A stretch of 64,000 bases of DNA from Poecilobothrus nobilitatus (GCA_947095535.1 OX352774.1:207192965-207256964), one strand, 5' to 3'. Counted from the stretch's first letter, positions 13,401 through 24,630 are shown. The notes: generated by a model from the sequence alone, not told the origin. Program-made: numbers and translations.

Positions 13401-13753
13401 TTGCATTTTTGTAATTTTAGTTATAGATTGGGCATTCACCACTTTTAGAATTGTGGTCCACTTGCAGATCTTCCCTAGCCACATTTGTACCATGGACCAG
13501 TTGTGCAAAATGCAAATTATTAAATAAAATAACTTAAAATCTTTTGAATGGAACTGGGTTCTATTGCACCAACCACTTTTTCACTAATCAATTAATCATT
13601 TTTTTGATAAGTTTTTGTTGCACCAAAACTATATTTGGTAATTATAACTCAATAAAGTTTTGATTAGTATTTATTATTATTAAATACTTTATATATTTAT
13701 TATTATAAATATTATTCTTAAATACTTACATATGTAAGTATTTAAGAAATTTT

Positions 13754-14205
13754 TATTAAGGGTATTCACGGGTATTCACATATTTGCACCAACTCGTGAA
13801 CAACCCTAGCATGCATTTTTATTGAACTGTCAAATATCGTTGATGTGCTTGTTTTGTTTACATAAAAATTTAATATGTTTACCAAAAATTACAGATATTT
13901 GTATATCTTCATATGCTTGGCTTAATAAATAATCAGAAATAATTTTTTTTCCACTTTTTTTAGGCATTTTTTAAATTTTTATCTAATATAGCGCTTACAA
14001 AAAATATATAAACAAAGTTTGCAATGGTCTTGCACAAATATGCAATAGGGTTTAAGTCTTGCATAGTCTTGCAAAATTTTGCACATTTTTATACATCAAA
14101 ACAACAAAAAATTGTGCACTTTAACTGTCAAAAAATTGAAATATGCTACGGTGCAAAATTTTGCACTTGTGCAAGACCACTTTGCACCAACTCTTGAATA
14201 CCCTT
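13754..14205. repeat. Short inverted-repeat-rich element with AAGGGTATTCA ends
   Basis: TTATTAAGGGTATTCA begins the block and its inverse TGAATACCCTTATTA ends it. A GAGTTGGTGCAAA segment is repeated near both ends in the same orientation (minus strand, about 13787 and 14180). The inner part is packed with TGCAAAATTTTGCA-type palindromes and forms an imperfect foldback between about 14021 and 14190. Noncoding; probably a decayed MITE. Confidence 0.55.
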
Positions 14206-14514
14206 ATTATATATTAAAACCATTGAATACATTTTTTCTTTTATGTTTTGTATTTTTCCCAATATTTGAAATGCAACCCCATCATTGCATACAATGTTGG
14301 GTTTCCAGTGCGTGGTTTTTATAAAACGTATCTACCGCGTAGATAGATGGAAAACTGTATTTGGTATACATATTTTACTTGCGCAAATGAAAATTATACA
14401 AAAATTTGTTTTTACAAAAACTAATTACAGTTTTTGCAAGTTTATACAACCAAAGTTCAAAACAGCCCTTAAAATAAATACTCTCATATAAAATTATATC
14501 AAGTGAAGTGAATA

Positions 14515-15320
14515 AGCGATAAATTTTTACAAAAAAAAGTGCGCGACGCGAGCAAAGTTAAATGTCACACAAAAGTAAATTTATATAAATATTAAATAAG
14601 AAACACTAGAAAAAAAATATTATAAATTTTTTATATTAAAGTAAATAAATTAAAAACTTGTATAGAAATCATGAACAAGGCAGCGAAAATTATTTTAATT
14701 TTTTGTTATTTAAGTATGTATATTAGTGTACATATTAATTATTATTACGATTTAATTTTTAGTTTCTTTAAAACGTTTTGTAGTATTTTACAGCAACATG
14801 GCATAGCATTAACACAAGATGTAAAAATGTCTTTAATTAATTTCAATACTGCGAAGGTATATATTATATAATAACATCGTGTAAAAGTTAAATAGTCGCT
14901 TTAGTATATTCTTCCTAAGTTATATGAATCGATTATGACAAATATAATCGATAAATTTTTTTTTTTGACAATTCTGTAAAATAATATTTAGTCTATTTGG
15001 CAACATCGTTTTAAGAATTTTGAAAGATTCAATCACGTTCAATTAAAACTTAAATTTGCTATTTTCAATTTTGTTTTGGCACTCATTCGAAAGAAGAACA
15101 GGATTTTGCTAGTCATTTTAAAGTTTTTTTTGGAAATATAGAAAACACTGGAAAATATAAAATTTTAATACAAATTAATTTTTTAATCATTTTAATTTGG
15201 GAATTTTACTGCGAGTACAATTTTAGTGACAAGGAAAACTAATTAAAAAATTACACGTCTATATACATACATATGTACATACGTATTCCAGTTTTTTAAT
15301 TGCTTATTAAAACTAAAAAG
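14515..15320 (+). repeat. Upstream copy of the p62 5' flanking region (copy A)
   Basis: Aligns along its length with 19255-20085, the sequence directly upstream of the intact p62 gene. Shared landmarks in order are CGCGAGCAAAGTTAAATGTC, AGAAATCATGAACAAGGC, TTTGGCAAC-TCGTTTTAAG and TTTTTAATCATTTTAATTT. Here the ATGAACAAGGC start opens 66 codons; in the downstream copy indels close the same frame after about 26. That argues against a conserved protein, so I treat the frame as chance or as untranslated leader. The match stops at about 15320, where the THAP-bearing block begins. Confidence 0.75.
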
Positions 15321-15404
15321 TGCGCATATACGTCATATTACAAGATTTTGTAGACAAAAGTCAAAAACAGCTATACTATACTCTATCCGCCATTTTGACA
15401 ATCA

Positions 15405-15462
15405 ACTACCGGTGGGCGGCGATTCGATGAACTATCAAACACTACCGGCGATTCGATGAACT
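15405..15462. repeat. Direct repeat upstream of the THAP gene
   Basis: ACTACCGG...CGATTCGATGAACT occurs twice (15405-15433 and 15441-15462); the first unit has a GTGGGCGG insertion. It is one of the few GC-rich spots in the area and lies 345 bp upstream of the THAP start codon. It could be a regulatory site or element subterminal repeat; function unknown. Confidence 0.5.
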
Positions 15463-15806
15463 TTTAAATTCAAATTAAATAATTAATAAATTTAACAAAA
15501 TTTAAAAAATAAATACAGGTTACAACTTCATCTCAGGTAATTAAATTTTTTCATTTCAATTTCAGGTAAATTTATGTTTGACCAATTTTTACAATTAAGC
15601 TCACTTTGTGTGAAGTAAAAAAAATTTAAATAATAAAATAAATTATTTGTATAAAAAAAATTAAAAAGTGAAAACAACAATTGAATAATATAAAAAAATA
15701 AATATTTGTATAGAAAAAACTTGTGAAGTGAAGAAAACAAACTAGAATAAAATAAATAATAATATAAATTATTTGCATAAAATTAATTCTAAACAAATAA
15801 ATAATA

Positions 15807-16367
15807 ATGGTGATGTGTGCAGTGTTTGGTTGTTCTAGCAACAACAATAAAAAACTTAAAATAAATAAAAACAATGATTCAAATAAAGTTAGATATTTTC
15901 GTTTTCCAAAAGACAAAAACATGGCTAAAATTTGGGTAGAAAAATGCCAAAGCGAATACAGTACTAATACAAAAAAAGAATTTATATGTAATAAGCATTT
16001 TATACCTGAAGATTACGTTGTGGATATACAAGATGAGCAAAATTTTCCAAAAAATAAAAGAATAATAAAAAAAAATGCGATTCCTTCGATAAATCTTCCA
16101 TGTAGTTCTGAATATATATTAGGTTTATAGGTAGGTTACAGTTAACTAAATTAGAATACATTTTTAATAATAATATTTAATATACATAATAAATTAAAAG
16201 TTGGTAAAAATTATATTAAAAACTTGTTAGATTTATATGTGTCAATAGATTTACCTTCAGAAATAAAAAACCAAATTAAACTCGAGATATTTGTGCAAAA
16301 ATTTACTTCAAGCAAAAGAAAATTAAATAAAACTATTAATTGTTTTTGTAAAATTGATTTTCATTAA
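15807..16367 (+). CDS. Small THAP-domain zinc-finger protein, two exons
   Basis: Exon 1 (15807-16122) encodes a full THAP domain: MVMCAVFGC with C4 and C9, FRFPKD, a Trp (IWVEKCQ), then the C-x2-H pair in ICNKHF, and NAIPSINLP equivalent to the family's closing AVPTIF-type box. THAP domains bind DNA through this C2CH zinc. The first exon could simply end at a stop at 16128-16130. I prefer splicing at G/GTTTATAG (16122/16123) to TTGTTAG/AT (16230/16231), because the phases join (GAT codon) and a 44-codon open frame follows, DLYVSIDLPSEIKNQIK and onward to IDFH-stop at 16365-16367. The result is 150 residues with no further domain recognised. The start may be the second Met (residue 3). It sits inside a block that splits the p62 partial copy. 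The domain is confident; gene extent and activity are less so. Confidence 0.68.
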
Positions 16368-16435
16368 ATTTTTGTGAAGTTATGTGTTCATTAAATTTTT
16401 AAAAAGTTATGTCAATTATAAAATTTAGTATTTTA

Positions 16436-16441
16436 AATAAA
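16436..16441 (+). terminator. Polyadenylation signal after the THAP gene
   Basis: AATAAA 69 bp past the predicted stop in exon 2. It supports an expressed gene ending here, with the usual caution for AT-rich sequence. Confidence 0.45.
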
Positions 16442-16848
16442 ATAATTTATACTTTATTTGAAATTTAACTCTTTTTTATTCTTTAAACTTGACAGGTATC
16501 TTCATTAAAGTGAACAAGTGTCCAAGATTTGCATTAATTAAGATTTCAAACTAAAATTAATATTTATAAATAAGAAAAATACCTTTTTTTGTAGAATAGG
16601 GCATTTTATTATTAATAAATGTTATATAATTTTTTCATTTAAAAATTCGCGTTATAATTTAAAACATTCAAAGTCAGCTTTATACTATATAGTCAGGTAT
16701 CGACATGTATTTAGGTGGCTTTAAAACTTTATTATTTTTTTTTGACATTTGTCTACAAAAATGAAAGAGATAGTAGATGAAATAGTAATACACTGAACTA
16801 GCAAACATGCACAATATGTAACCCTCTTAGTTTTTTGTACCATGGGCC

Positions 16849-17490
16849 ATGGGGTATCATAAAGATTTTTGAAAATACAAAAGAACTCGGTCAAATCTTT
16901 TACATAGAACTTCCGGTCTTCCGGAAACTATTCAAGATTTGTCAGGTTTTATGGAGGATATTATTAAAAATGATTTCAATTATTTAATTAAAAATCGATT
17001 TTATTACAATGATTAACATAAGTTGAGTCTTTCATTATTTTTATAAAATGATTAATTAATTTTTTTTAATTTCATGTAATTATTATTAATATTTAAAAAT
17101 TAAGATAATATTCAATGTTTAATATTTTTCTTTTTGATCTTAAAAATAATCATGAAAACTATAGAATTGAAGTGAAAAACGAAATTTTTTATAACATGTT
17201 CTATCGTATATCTTAAACGCCGAAATTATTTGTGGTAAAAAACTCTTCAAGTGAAAAGGAAAGAACCAATATAAATAAAAACGAAGAAGAAAATATGAAA
17301 ATAAATCAAGAGCGAGAAAAAACAACTGAAAATGAAAAGAAAACAGAAAATATGAAAACAGATAAAAAAAATAAACAAATTTGTAATACTGTCATTATGG
17401 AGTTCAATGCGATGAGTGAAGTAGTGTAATACCAATATAGTTGGTTTTCATTATAAATGCTTACATTGTATCAGACATTTTTACTAAACC
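16849..17490 (+). pseudogene. Truncated pseudogene copy of p62/ref(2)P (PB1 part and start of ZZ)
   Basis: Matches 20094-20790 of the intact gene, intron included, so it arose by DNA duplication and not retroposition. Damage is plain: an extra G after the start codon, a loss of about 21 bp that removes the end of exon 1 with the GTAAG donor, a destroyed acceptor (AAGATC replaced by AATAATC), a CAA-to-TAA nonsense change after FYRIS, and frameshifts in the ZZ part. Homology ends at about 17470-17490, just after the second zinc-binding pair (YKCLHC). Everything after it, including LIR and UBA, is absent. A 65-codon frame across the charged linker (17232-17429) is a remnant only. Its own upstream region lies 1.5 kb away, beyond the THAP block. 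Confidence 0.88.
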
Positions 17491-17759
17491 AAGCATCAGT
17501 TATATTGTTCATTTAGTGAACTATCACAATTAACTGAAAAAGTCATCATTTACAACGTTTAGTATATAGTATGTTAGTAAATTATGTTAAATGTTAGAAA
17601 AACTTTATACTTATTGATTATTACAGCTGTTAGTAACTACTTATTAATGTTAGTGATGTTATTAAACAAAAAAACAACAAAATAAATTTTTTCCTTTTTT
17701 TAAATAAAGAATCTACCATTGCAAACATGCAACGGGAGATTAATCATTCAGACTACGAT

Positions 17760-19230
17760 AATATATCATGCTCACGCAAATTCTGACTCTCTGTGTTACT
17801 TTGTTAACGTTAATATGGAAGAACTCAACCTTGAGTTAGTTTTTTTCAACATACGCGAAATAGGCTCAAATTTGCCGTAGTCTGTAGAGTGGTGTGACAC
17901 GTTAAAAAGCTCGACCGATCTCAAATTATTCAGAGGTTCGCGAATAGAAGGGGAGTTGATATCACCGCAAACAATCTGCTGAACGAACATGATATTCGCC
18001 ACCAAACGGTGTGACTGGAGGGAGTTGACATTCATTGAAGAAAGCCCAGGAGGAAGACATATAGGATCAGCCTAAGCAAGGTTGCGTAAAGTTGCTTCAT
18101 CTTTTTTGGACTAATATTTGGACAATACGTAAAATGTCTATATCACGATACGGAGGCAAGTATAGCTCTTATATAAGTAATGAAAAGTTGCTTAGTGATG
18201 TAGGGATCAGAAAACTTTTTTGACTAACGCATAACAAATCCATAATAACGCATAATAAAAAAGTTAAGTTAGCTTTATTTATTATAGAGTTGTAGTGACC
18301 CTTGAAATCTATTCTACTATCAGAAATCGTCCCAAATAAGAAGTATGATCTGTTCTTTTAATATGTTAATAGTTGAGGACTTAATCATAATTGATTGTTG
18401 AGTTAGCTCTTAATCTTGAAAAGCTCATAATTAGTCATTTGCCAACATTTAGTTCGAGATTGTTGTTCCTGCACGATGAACCAAATTGATTGAGATCATA
18501 TTGCAAAAATTCACAATCACGAGTGGAAGTTATAGTTTTGCAGATTTTAGTATCATCAGAAAAACTAGAAGACGTAAGCGGGATAAACATAGGGGACTGT
18601 CATAGGTCGAAACTTCGGGATTTGCAACATAAGTTGCAGAAATAGTAGATCTAAAAAGAAGTTAGTATGACCTATATGACAAAAGCACAGAATTTTAATA
18701 ATATTGGTGGAACTCCGTCGAGGCCGTAAGGCAATTATCTTTTAGAGCTAAAAGGTGAGGGATTAAGATATTTTCAGTTATTAAAATGGTCATAATGTCA
18801 AAATTTGAAAGAGATGGACGAACTAGGTTATCTAGATATGACTGGTTTGCCTCAAGAACCCTGTTCCGGTAAGTTCTGGAGAAGCATAATATGGCAAAAA
18901 AGTTGGAAACAGTCTACGGAGTTATCCGATGAATAAAATTACGATTTAATTCTGTCAATATAATTTTTATATAGAGTATCAGATAGAATTTTAAATCTAT
19001 TGTAGATATCAAGAAAGATATTATATTGGGCAATGGAATTAGTTTCCATATATTTTTGCCATGACGAATTTGCTTTGTTCCAATCAGAGAACGCAATTCT
19101 TTAGATGACCATGGAGCTGAGTAGTTAGAGTATTCATGAGATTTTGTAGAAATTCCTAAGGAAAATATGTTGTTAGCATCTCATTAAACCGTCAATCATC
19201 ATAAAACTGTAAAAAGTCAAGTGATGTCGT
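17760..19230 (-). pseudogene. Second decayed non-LTR retrotransposon fragment
   Basis: Minus strand. At 19140-18910 is the endonuclease-to-RT linker (APWSSKELRSLIGTKQIRHG), and at 18880-18700 a linker and first RT block ending in DGVPPILLK in one frame. The core palm is deleted. At 18570 FSDDTKICKTITSTRDC (YADD-box equivalent) resumes with LNQFGSSCRNNNLELNVGK. Past several frameshifts the tail SHRLVANIMFVQQIVCGDI follows, with STDYGKFEPISRM near 17840. The order matches Jockey/CR1-like ORF2. It lies between the truncated p62 copy and the intact p62 gene. Confidence 0.8.
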
Positions 19231-19254
19231 CATTTCGTAAAACCGTATCAAGGC

Positions 19255-20093
19255 AAGCGATCAATTTTTACAAATAAAAGTACGCTACGCGAGCAAAGTT
19301 AAATGTCACACAAAAGTAAATTTATATAAATAAACATTACGAAAAAAATATTATAAAATTTTTTTATAAATTAAATAAATAAAAAACTTATATAGAAATC
19401 ATGAACAAGGCGTCGAAAAATATTTTAATATTTTGTTATTTAAGTATATTAGTGTACTTATTAATTATTATTATGATTTAATTTTTAGTTTCTTTAAAAC
19501 GTTTTTGTAGTATTTTACTGTAATGTGACATTAACCCAAGGTGTAAAATATCTTATTAATTAATTATACTATGAAGGTATATAGGTATATATATATCGTG
19601 CAAAAGTTAAATGGTCACTTTAGCAGTTTAGCACATTCTTCCTGACCTAAGTAATTTGTATCGATTATTTATGTCAAATATAATCGATTATTTATAAATT
19701 TCTACTTTTGACAATTGCTTGAAAAATGTTATTTAGTATATTTGGCAACGTCGTTTTAAGAACAACTATTGAATAAGTATAGTTTTTCAAAGGTTCAATC
19801 TGGTTCAATTCAAACATTATTTGCTATTTTCAATTTTGTATTGAATTACTTTTTACTACTTTACTTAAATTTCAATATTTCATCATAACGAAAGAAGTAA
19901 AGGTCTTTTTAAAATTTTTTTGGAGATAAAAAAATATTGGAAAATATATAAATTTTAATAAAAATTAATTTTTTAATCATTTTAATTTAGAAATTTTAGT
20001 GACAAGTAAAACTAATTAAAAAAGTAGACATCTACATAAATACATACGTAATTCCAGTTGTTTTTTAATTGCGTATTAAAAAAATTAAAAAAA
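19255..20093 (+). promoter_or_regulatory. 5' flank of p62/ref(2)P, duplicated upstream
   Basis: This 840-bp block precedes the p62 start codon and is the one also present at 14515-15320. It must contain the promoter and 5' UTR unless a distant leader exon exists. No TATA or initiator can be assigned securely; ATCGATTATTTATGTCAAATATAATCGATTA (19678-19693 core) is a notable dyad kept in both copies. The start codon at 20094 is preceded by A residues (AAAAAAAATGGG), a favourable insect context. Confidence 0.5.
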
Positions 20094-22183
20094 ATGGGTA
20101 TCATAAAGATTGTTGTAAATACAACAGAACTTGATCGAATTCTTTACACAGAACTTCCGCAAACTTATCGAGATTTGTTAGGTTTTATGGAGGATAATAT
20201 TAAAAATGATTTCAATTATTTAATTTATTGGATGGGTAAGTACTTTAAATCGATTAATTTACAATGATTAATATAAGTTGAGTCATTCATTATTTTTATA
20301 AAATTATTTAATTTCTAATAATTATCCTAATCCTAGTTTCACATAATTATTAAATTAAATTTTTCTAATTTCTCCCAATTATTAAATTATTAATTAAAAA
20401 AGAAATAGGTACGCAATATTTAATATTATTCTTTTATCATTTTTAAGATCATGAGAACGATAAAATCGAAGTGAACAATGAAATTTCTTATAACATGTTC
20501 TATCGTATATCTCAAACACCGAAATTATTTGTGGAAAATCATGAAAAATCAAAAAAAAATTCAACTGAAAAGGAAAGAATCAATATAAATAAAAACGAAG
20601 AAGTAAATATTAAAATAAATCAAGAGCGAGAAAAAACAACTGAAAATGATAAGAAAAAAGAAAATTTGGAAACAGATAAAAAAAATAATCAAATTTGTAA
20701 TACTGTTCATAATGGAGTTCAATGCGATGGGTGTAGTGTAATACCAATAGTTGGTTTTCGTTATAAATGCTTACAATGTGCTGATTATGATTTATGCATG
20801 AAATGTGAAAATAAATTTATGCATTCCAATCATAAAATGATCAGATTACCTGATAAACTTTCTAAACGTGAGAATAGATCAAGCAGCTTTGGAATTGGAT
20901 GTCCATTTACTGATGATTTACCTGCAATGGGTGATCCACATTCAAAAACTGAATTTTCTCATTCAGAAGGTAGTAAACGTTACGGACATCATCGCCATCG
21001 TAGATCTCATCGTGAAAGTGGTGGTTCAAATTTAATATCATCACTTTTTCATATGATGACTGGTATGGCTGAAGGCGAAAATGCTGATACAAATTCAAAT
21101 AAAAAAAATAATAATAATAATAATAACAACAACAACAATAACAATTTCAATAACAATAATAACAACAACAATAACAACAATAACAATAATAACAACAATG
21201 ATAATAATAACGATAATGACAACAATAACTCCAAAAAGAATACGGGCTACTTTTCTGCAAATGGTATTGGTAAGAATATTCCAAATGTAGGTAATTCATT
21301 TAATTACCGTAATTGTTATTATGATCCAGAAACAGTTAAAACTGGTGTCGAAATTTTGACTAATTTTAGTCAAATGTTCTCAAAAATTATTGATCCTGTT
21401 AATGTGACTGTAGAAGTTGATGTTGATGGTACTAAGAGTACCTTTGGTACTCGGAAAAATTCAAATAGCTCTTCTGCTCCAACTGAAGCTAACGATGAGG
21501 AGATTAAAACTGAAAATAATGCATCAACAAACACAACTGAAACAAAACAAACACCTGCTCCTGCAGAAGAAAATATTGATGAAATTAATCAAGAAAATAT
21601 ACAAACTGAACCGAATTCCATTTCAACTAATAATGAAGAAAAAATAAATGATGATTTATCTGTTAATGGTGCTGTTGGCTATACATCGATTGATTCTCTA
21701 AAAACAAATTCACGTAAGTCTGTAACTCCTGAGGACATGGATTGGACCATCATTGATAATTCATTGGAAATAAATAAAAACTCAAAAATTGACAAAACAA
21801 AAGAATTCATTTCAAATGAAAAAGCTTCTTCAATACCTATTCCAATAGCATCAATAGAACCACAAGAAATGAATTATTCTCAGTTGAATAAAGATTTAGA
21901 AAATCATGTTCGTCAAGAAAATGCTCAAGAAAATAAAAAACAGGAAGAAAAAACGGATAAAGCTGATATTGCATACCATAAAGGTAAGGGTTAAGATTTT
22001 TCAATGAGATTTTTAATTTCGCAAAATAATATTATACAATTTTTAGAGCCACATATTAATAATGCAGTTATTGCTATGATGTCGATGGGATTCAGTAATG
22101 AAGGACAATGGTTAACTTATCTTTTAGAATCGGTTAATGGTGACATTTCTCAAGCATTGGATTTATTAAAACCATCAAAATAA
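20094..22183 (+). CDS. ref(2)P: Autophagy receptor p62/sequestosome-1 homologue, three exons
   Basis: Exons 20094-20235, 20448-21983 and 22047-22183 (introns 212 and 63 bp, GT-AG, phase 1 both) give 604 residues. Residues 1-66 form a PB1 domain: basic IIKIVVN near the start and an acidic [12 protein letters not shown] cluster (about 46-57) across the first splice, as needed for head-to-tail polymerisation. After a charged linker comes a ZZ zinc finger (133-182; C140, C143, C155, C158, C164, C167, H173, H176). A poly-Asn tract (about 267-307), a Ser/Thr/Glu-rich region and a LIR motif DMDWTII (W480 to I483) for Atg8 binding follow. The C-terminal UBA (about 565-604) has MGF 573-575 and GQWLTYLLE. 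The protein links ubiquitinated cargo to autophagosomes. An upstream in-frame ATG (20058) is less likely because the PB1 starts at MGIIKI. A broken partial copy lies upstream. Confidence 0.96.
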
Positions 22184-23388
22184 AAAGTTCTCAAATTTTA
22201 TTATTATTTTAAAAACTACATGTTTGTATACGTGATACCTATTTTAGAATGTATAAATATTTACAGGTTTGGGTTGTCAATTTTAATATTTCTTAAAAGA
22301 AAATAGTTAAGTTCAACAGAGAAAGTTTCGTATTATGAAATGTTTTCAAATATAAATAAAAAATTTATCAAAAAATAAAGTTTAATCAAAGCTTATAAAA
22401 TAATTGACAGATTTTTATTTTACAAATATTTTTTCAATAAAGGCACATGTATATGTGTATGTATGTATATCTCGGCAGCCATGCGAGGCAGTATTACTAT
22501 CTTGCGAGTGCCTAATACGAAACAAAATGCCAAATTACTGTCTGTGTGACGTATGTGGCATTTTTACTATCATGACATTTCATTTATCAAAATTTAAGTT
22601 TATTTTATATTTTATCAAAATGTTTCAAGTTTATTTTATATTTTTTCAAAATATTTCATGGTTAAAATAGACAAACAAAATATCAAATTAAAAATAAAAC
22701 AATCGCAAAAAATGTTTTTCATGAGTGTTGCTTTCCATTCGTCGCCATTTTTAATTGTTCGAAAGTGTCAAATTACAATCTCAATTACTAGCTAGAAAAC
22801 TGTTGACAGTGGAGAAGATTTAGGCATATAGTTGAAAAAATGTGATAATTTGTCAAAAATGTGCATGTATTTGTGCACTATCTTGCTAGTACTAAACTAT
22901 ACCATCTCGTCTCGTCGCCTCTAGGTTACAAGTACTACTAGAATAATTAACGACTTTGTAAAAATAATGATTCAAAAATGTAAAGTTTGACTATCATGAA
23001 CATCAATTTTGTGTATGCCTTGTTGTAAATTCATATCTATACATGATATGTATGTACCTATATAATTTCTGATCAAAGAAAATAATGAAAAACGTTTATA
23101 TTTAAATTAAAAAAAAAACGAATTTAGTATAAAATAAAAGATGAATAAATTTCATATTCATAGATGTCGCGACTATTTGGGACACAGCCTTATTTTTATT
23201 TTCTATAATAAAAATTTGTTCTACTTGGAATGTCTTATATATGCATGTGTAGTCTTTGCTCTAGGTGAACACTTTCTTAATTAAAAATATAATAAGATAT
23301 TCGCATACCCCTTTCCACACCACTTTTCATACCAACTTTCGGAGTATAGGTTGTGGACTTTCTAATAGAAACCATAAACATCCAACCA
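22184..23388. other. p62 3' UTR followed by noncoding AT-rich sequence
   Basis: After the polyadenylation signals I see no gene. A 28-31-bp unit TCAAAAT...AAGTTTATTTTATATTT is tandemly repeated, two and a half times, at 22587-22660. The 88-codon frame at 22404-22670 has no recognisable domain and overlaps that repeat. Confidence 0.5.
22355..22379 (+). terminator. Polyadenylation signals of p62/ref(2)P
   Basis: AATAAA at 22355-22360 and 22374-22379, about 170-195 bp after the stop. Either could serve as the 3'-end signal. Confidence 0.55.
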
Positions 23389-23445
23389 ATGGTATAGTGG
23401 TTAAGACATCGGCCTTTCGTACGAAAGGTTTGAGATTTAAACCAC
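23389..23445 (+). ncRNA. tRNA-like sequence (pseudo-tRNA or SINE head)
   Basis: It has a good A-box (TGGTATAGTGGTTAAGACATC, 23390-) and, 37 bp on, a B-box-like GGTTTGAGATTTAAACC (23427-23443). Between them is a CCTTTCGTACGAAAGG hairpin resembling an anticodon arm. A convincing acceptor stem is not visible. It is probably a degenerate tRNA or the Pol III promoter of a SINE rather than a working tRNA gene. Confidence 0.5.
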
Positions 23446-23559
23446 GGCGAGCTTATATAAGTTAATAAAAAATAATATAGACTTATCTTATAATATGTAA
23501 TAAGTATACTGGTATAATATAATTAAATTAAAAATAAGTATACATAGGTATTTTTTTTT

Positions 23560-23705
23560 CCTTGCCACTCCAATGAGGAGTATAGGGCATCCACTAAGTC
23601 ATTTATTATTCATATTTGACTAAGCTTCAGTTTCGTGAATCATTAATTTTACTAAGCCGTCAAATTCTCGGTTGTAGACAGCTTCAATATACACTGAGTT
23701 ATTTA
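23560..23705 (-). repeat. Arm 1 of an inverted repeat (partner at 25555-25690)
   Basis: The reverse complement of this stretch matches 25575-25670, sharing ATTAATGATTCAC, GAAGCTTAGTCAAAT and GAATAATAAATGACTTAG. Identity looks about 85 percent over about 110 bp. The arms are 1.9 kb apart and could be ends of one element or two copies in opposite orientation. Confidence 0.65.
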
Positions 23706-24630
23706 CATATAAAGAAAAAAGTTGTATGTATGTACATACGTTCATACGGGTATAAAAATTTCCTTTAATTTTCCAACCTAAATCAATATTTCTTTATTCC
23801 CAAAATACATTTTTTCAAAAATCTAAACTGAAAATAATAACATCAGATTTATCATCATTATTATAATCATCATAATCAATCTTTATATATTTTACTAAAC
23901 CAAAAATAAAAAAAAAACAAATTCGTGATGCAATCAATTTGTTGATTTTTTAACCAATTTTATCCGTCACTCATACTATCTTATAATATTAATACAATAT
24001 TGTTAAACAACTAACAATAACTTAACAATAACTTAAAAGTTTTACTGGTTTTACCATCTTATTTTAATTAAACAAAAAAAAACTCTTCTTTTGCATGTGT
24101 AATTTATAAAATAGAATAGAAATTTTAAGAATAAATAAAATCTGAAGGATTTAATAACTGAATGTGAGGGTCAAATTAAATAAAAATGTATATAGTGAAC
24201 AGAACGGAAAATTAAAAACTTCATTTTGATTTTTATATACATATGTAAATTGCAAATTATAGAAAAAGAATAAAATAAAATATTACTATTATCTATGGTA
24301 AAATATGGGTAAAATCTATATCTAAACTATAAAGTTTATATTTAATTTATGAATTTGTAATAACAACAAGTAGAGTTAAATTGTATTTTTACGACCATAT
24401 TAGCATTATGACATATAATTGTATTTATAAATGTTGCTTTACACATAGCTTTACACAATGTTGCTTTTTTAAAAAAACAATTTTGAAAGTCTTATTTTTA
24501 GTGAAACTGTTTTTTTCCAAAAATTAAAATTGTGATCACAAAAGTTGATAAAAATCTTGAAAAAGCGTCTGGAAATCGAGTTTTGTTTTTACGGCCTTTA
24601 ATTTTTTAATTTCAATATTAATATCTTATC

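Larger units (their letters stand above)
15346..16760. mobile_element. Possible THAP-bearing element bounded by a 22-bp inverted repeat
   Basis: TTTTGTAGACAAAAGTCAAA (extended by two A) at 15346-15367 is matched 21 of 22 in reverse complement at 16739-16760. The pair encloses the THAP gene and interrupts homology between the two p62 copies, whose alignment stops at about 15320 and resumes at about 16849. That fits a mobile insertion. Against it, the inverted repeat does not lie exactly at the homology breaks and no target duplication is clear. P-type transposases start with a THAP domain, so a shortened relative of such an element is one explanation. Confidence 0.4.

Noticed and set aside
14671..14871. 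66-codon frame MNKAAKIILIFCYL..., whose start context is duplicated at about 19400
   Set aside because: The duplicate near the intact gene is frameshifted and stops after about 26 codons, so the protein is not conserved; more likely leader or flank sequence.
15528..15922. Minus frames rich in Phe, Leu and Tyr opposite the THAP gene
   Set aside because: Low-complexity antisense frames of an A-rich leader; no recognisable domain.
20907..21234. Minus-strand frames across the p62 exon, including a poly-Leu protein
   Set aside because: They are antisense to the poly-Asn codons and ZZ exon of a well-supported gene.
21081..21647. Plus-strand frames of poly-Thr/Ile and Leu-rich type
   Set aside because: Shifted frames of the p62 exon; no domain.
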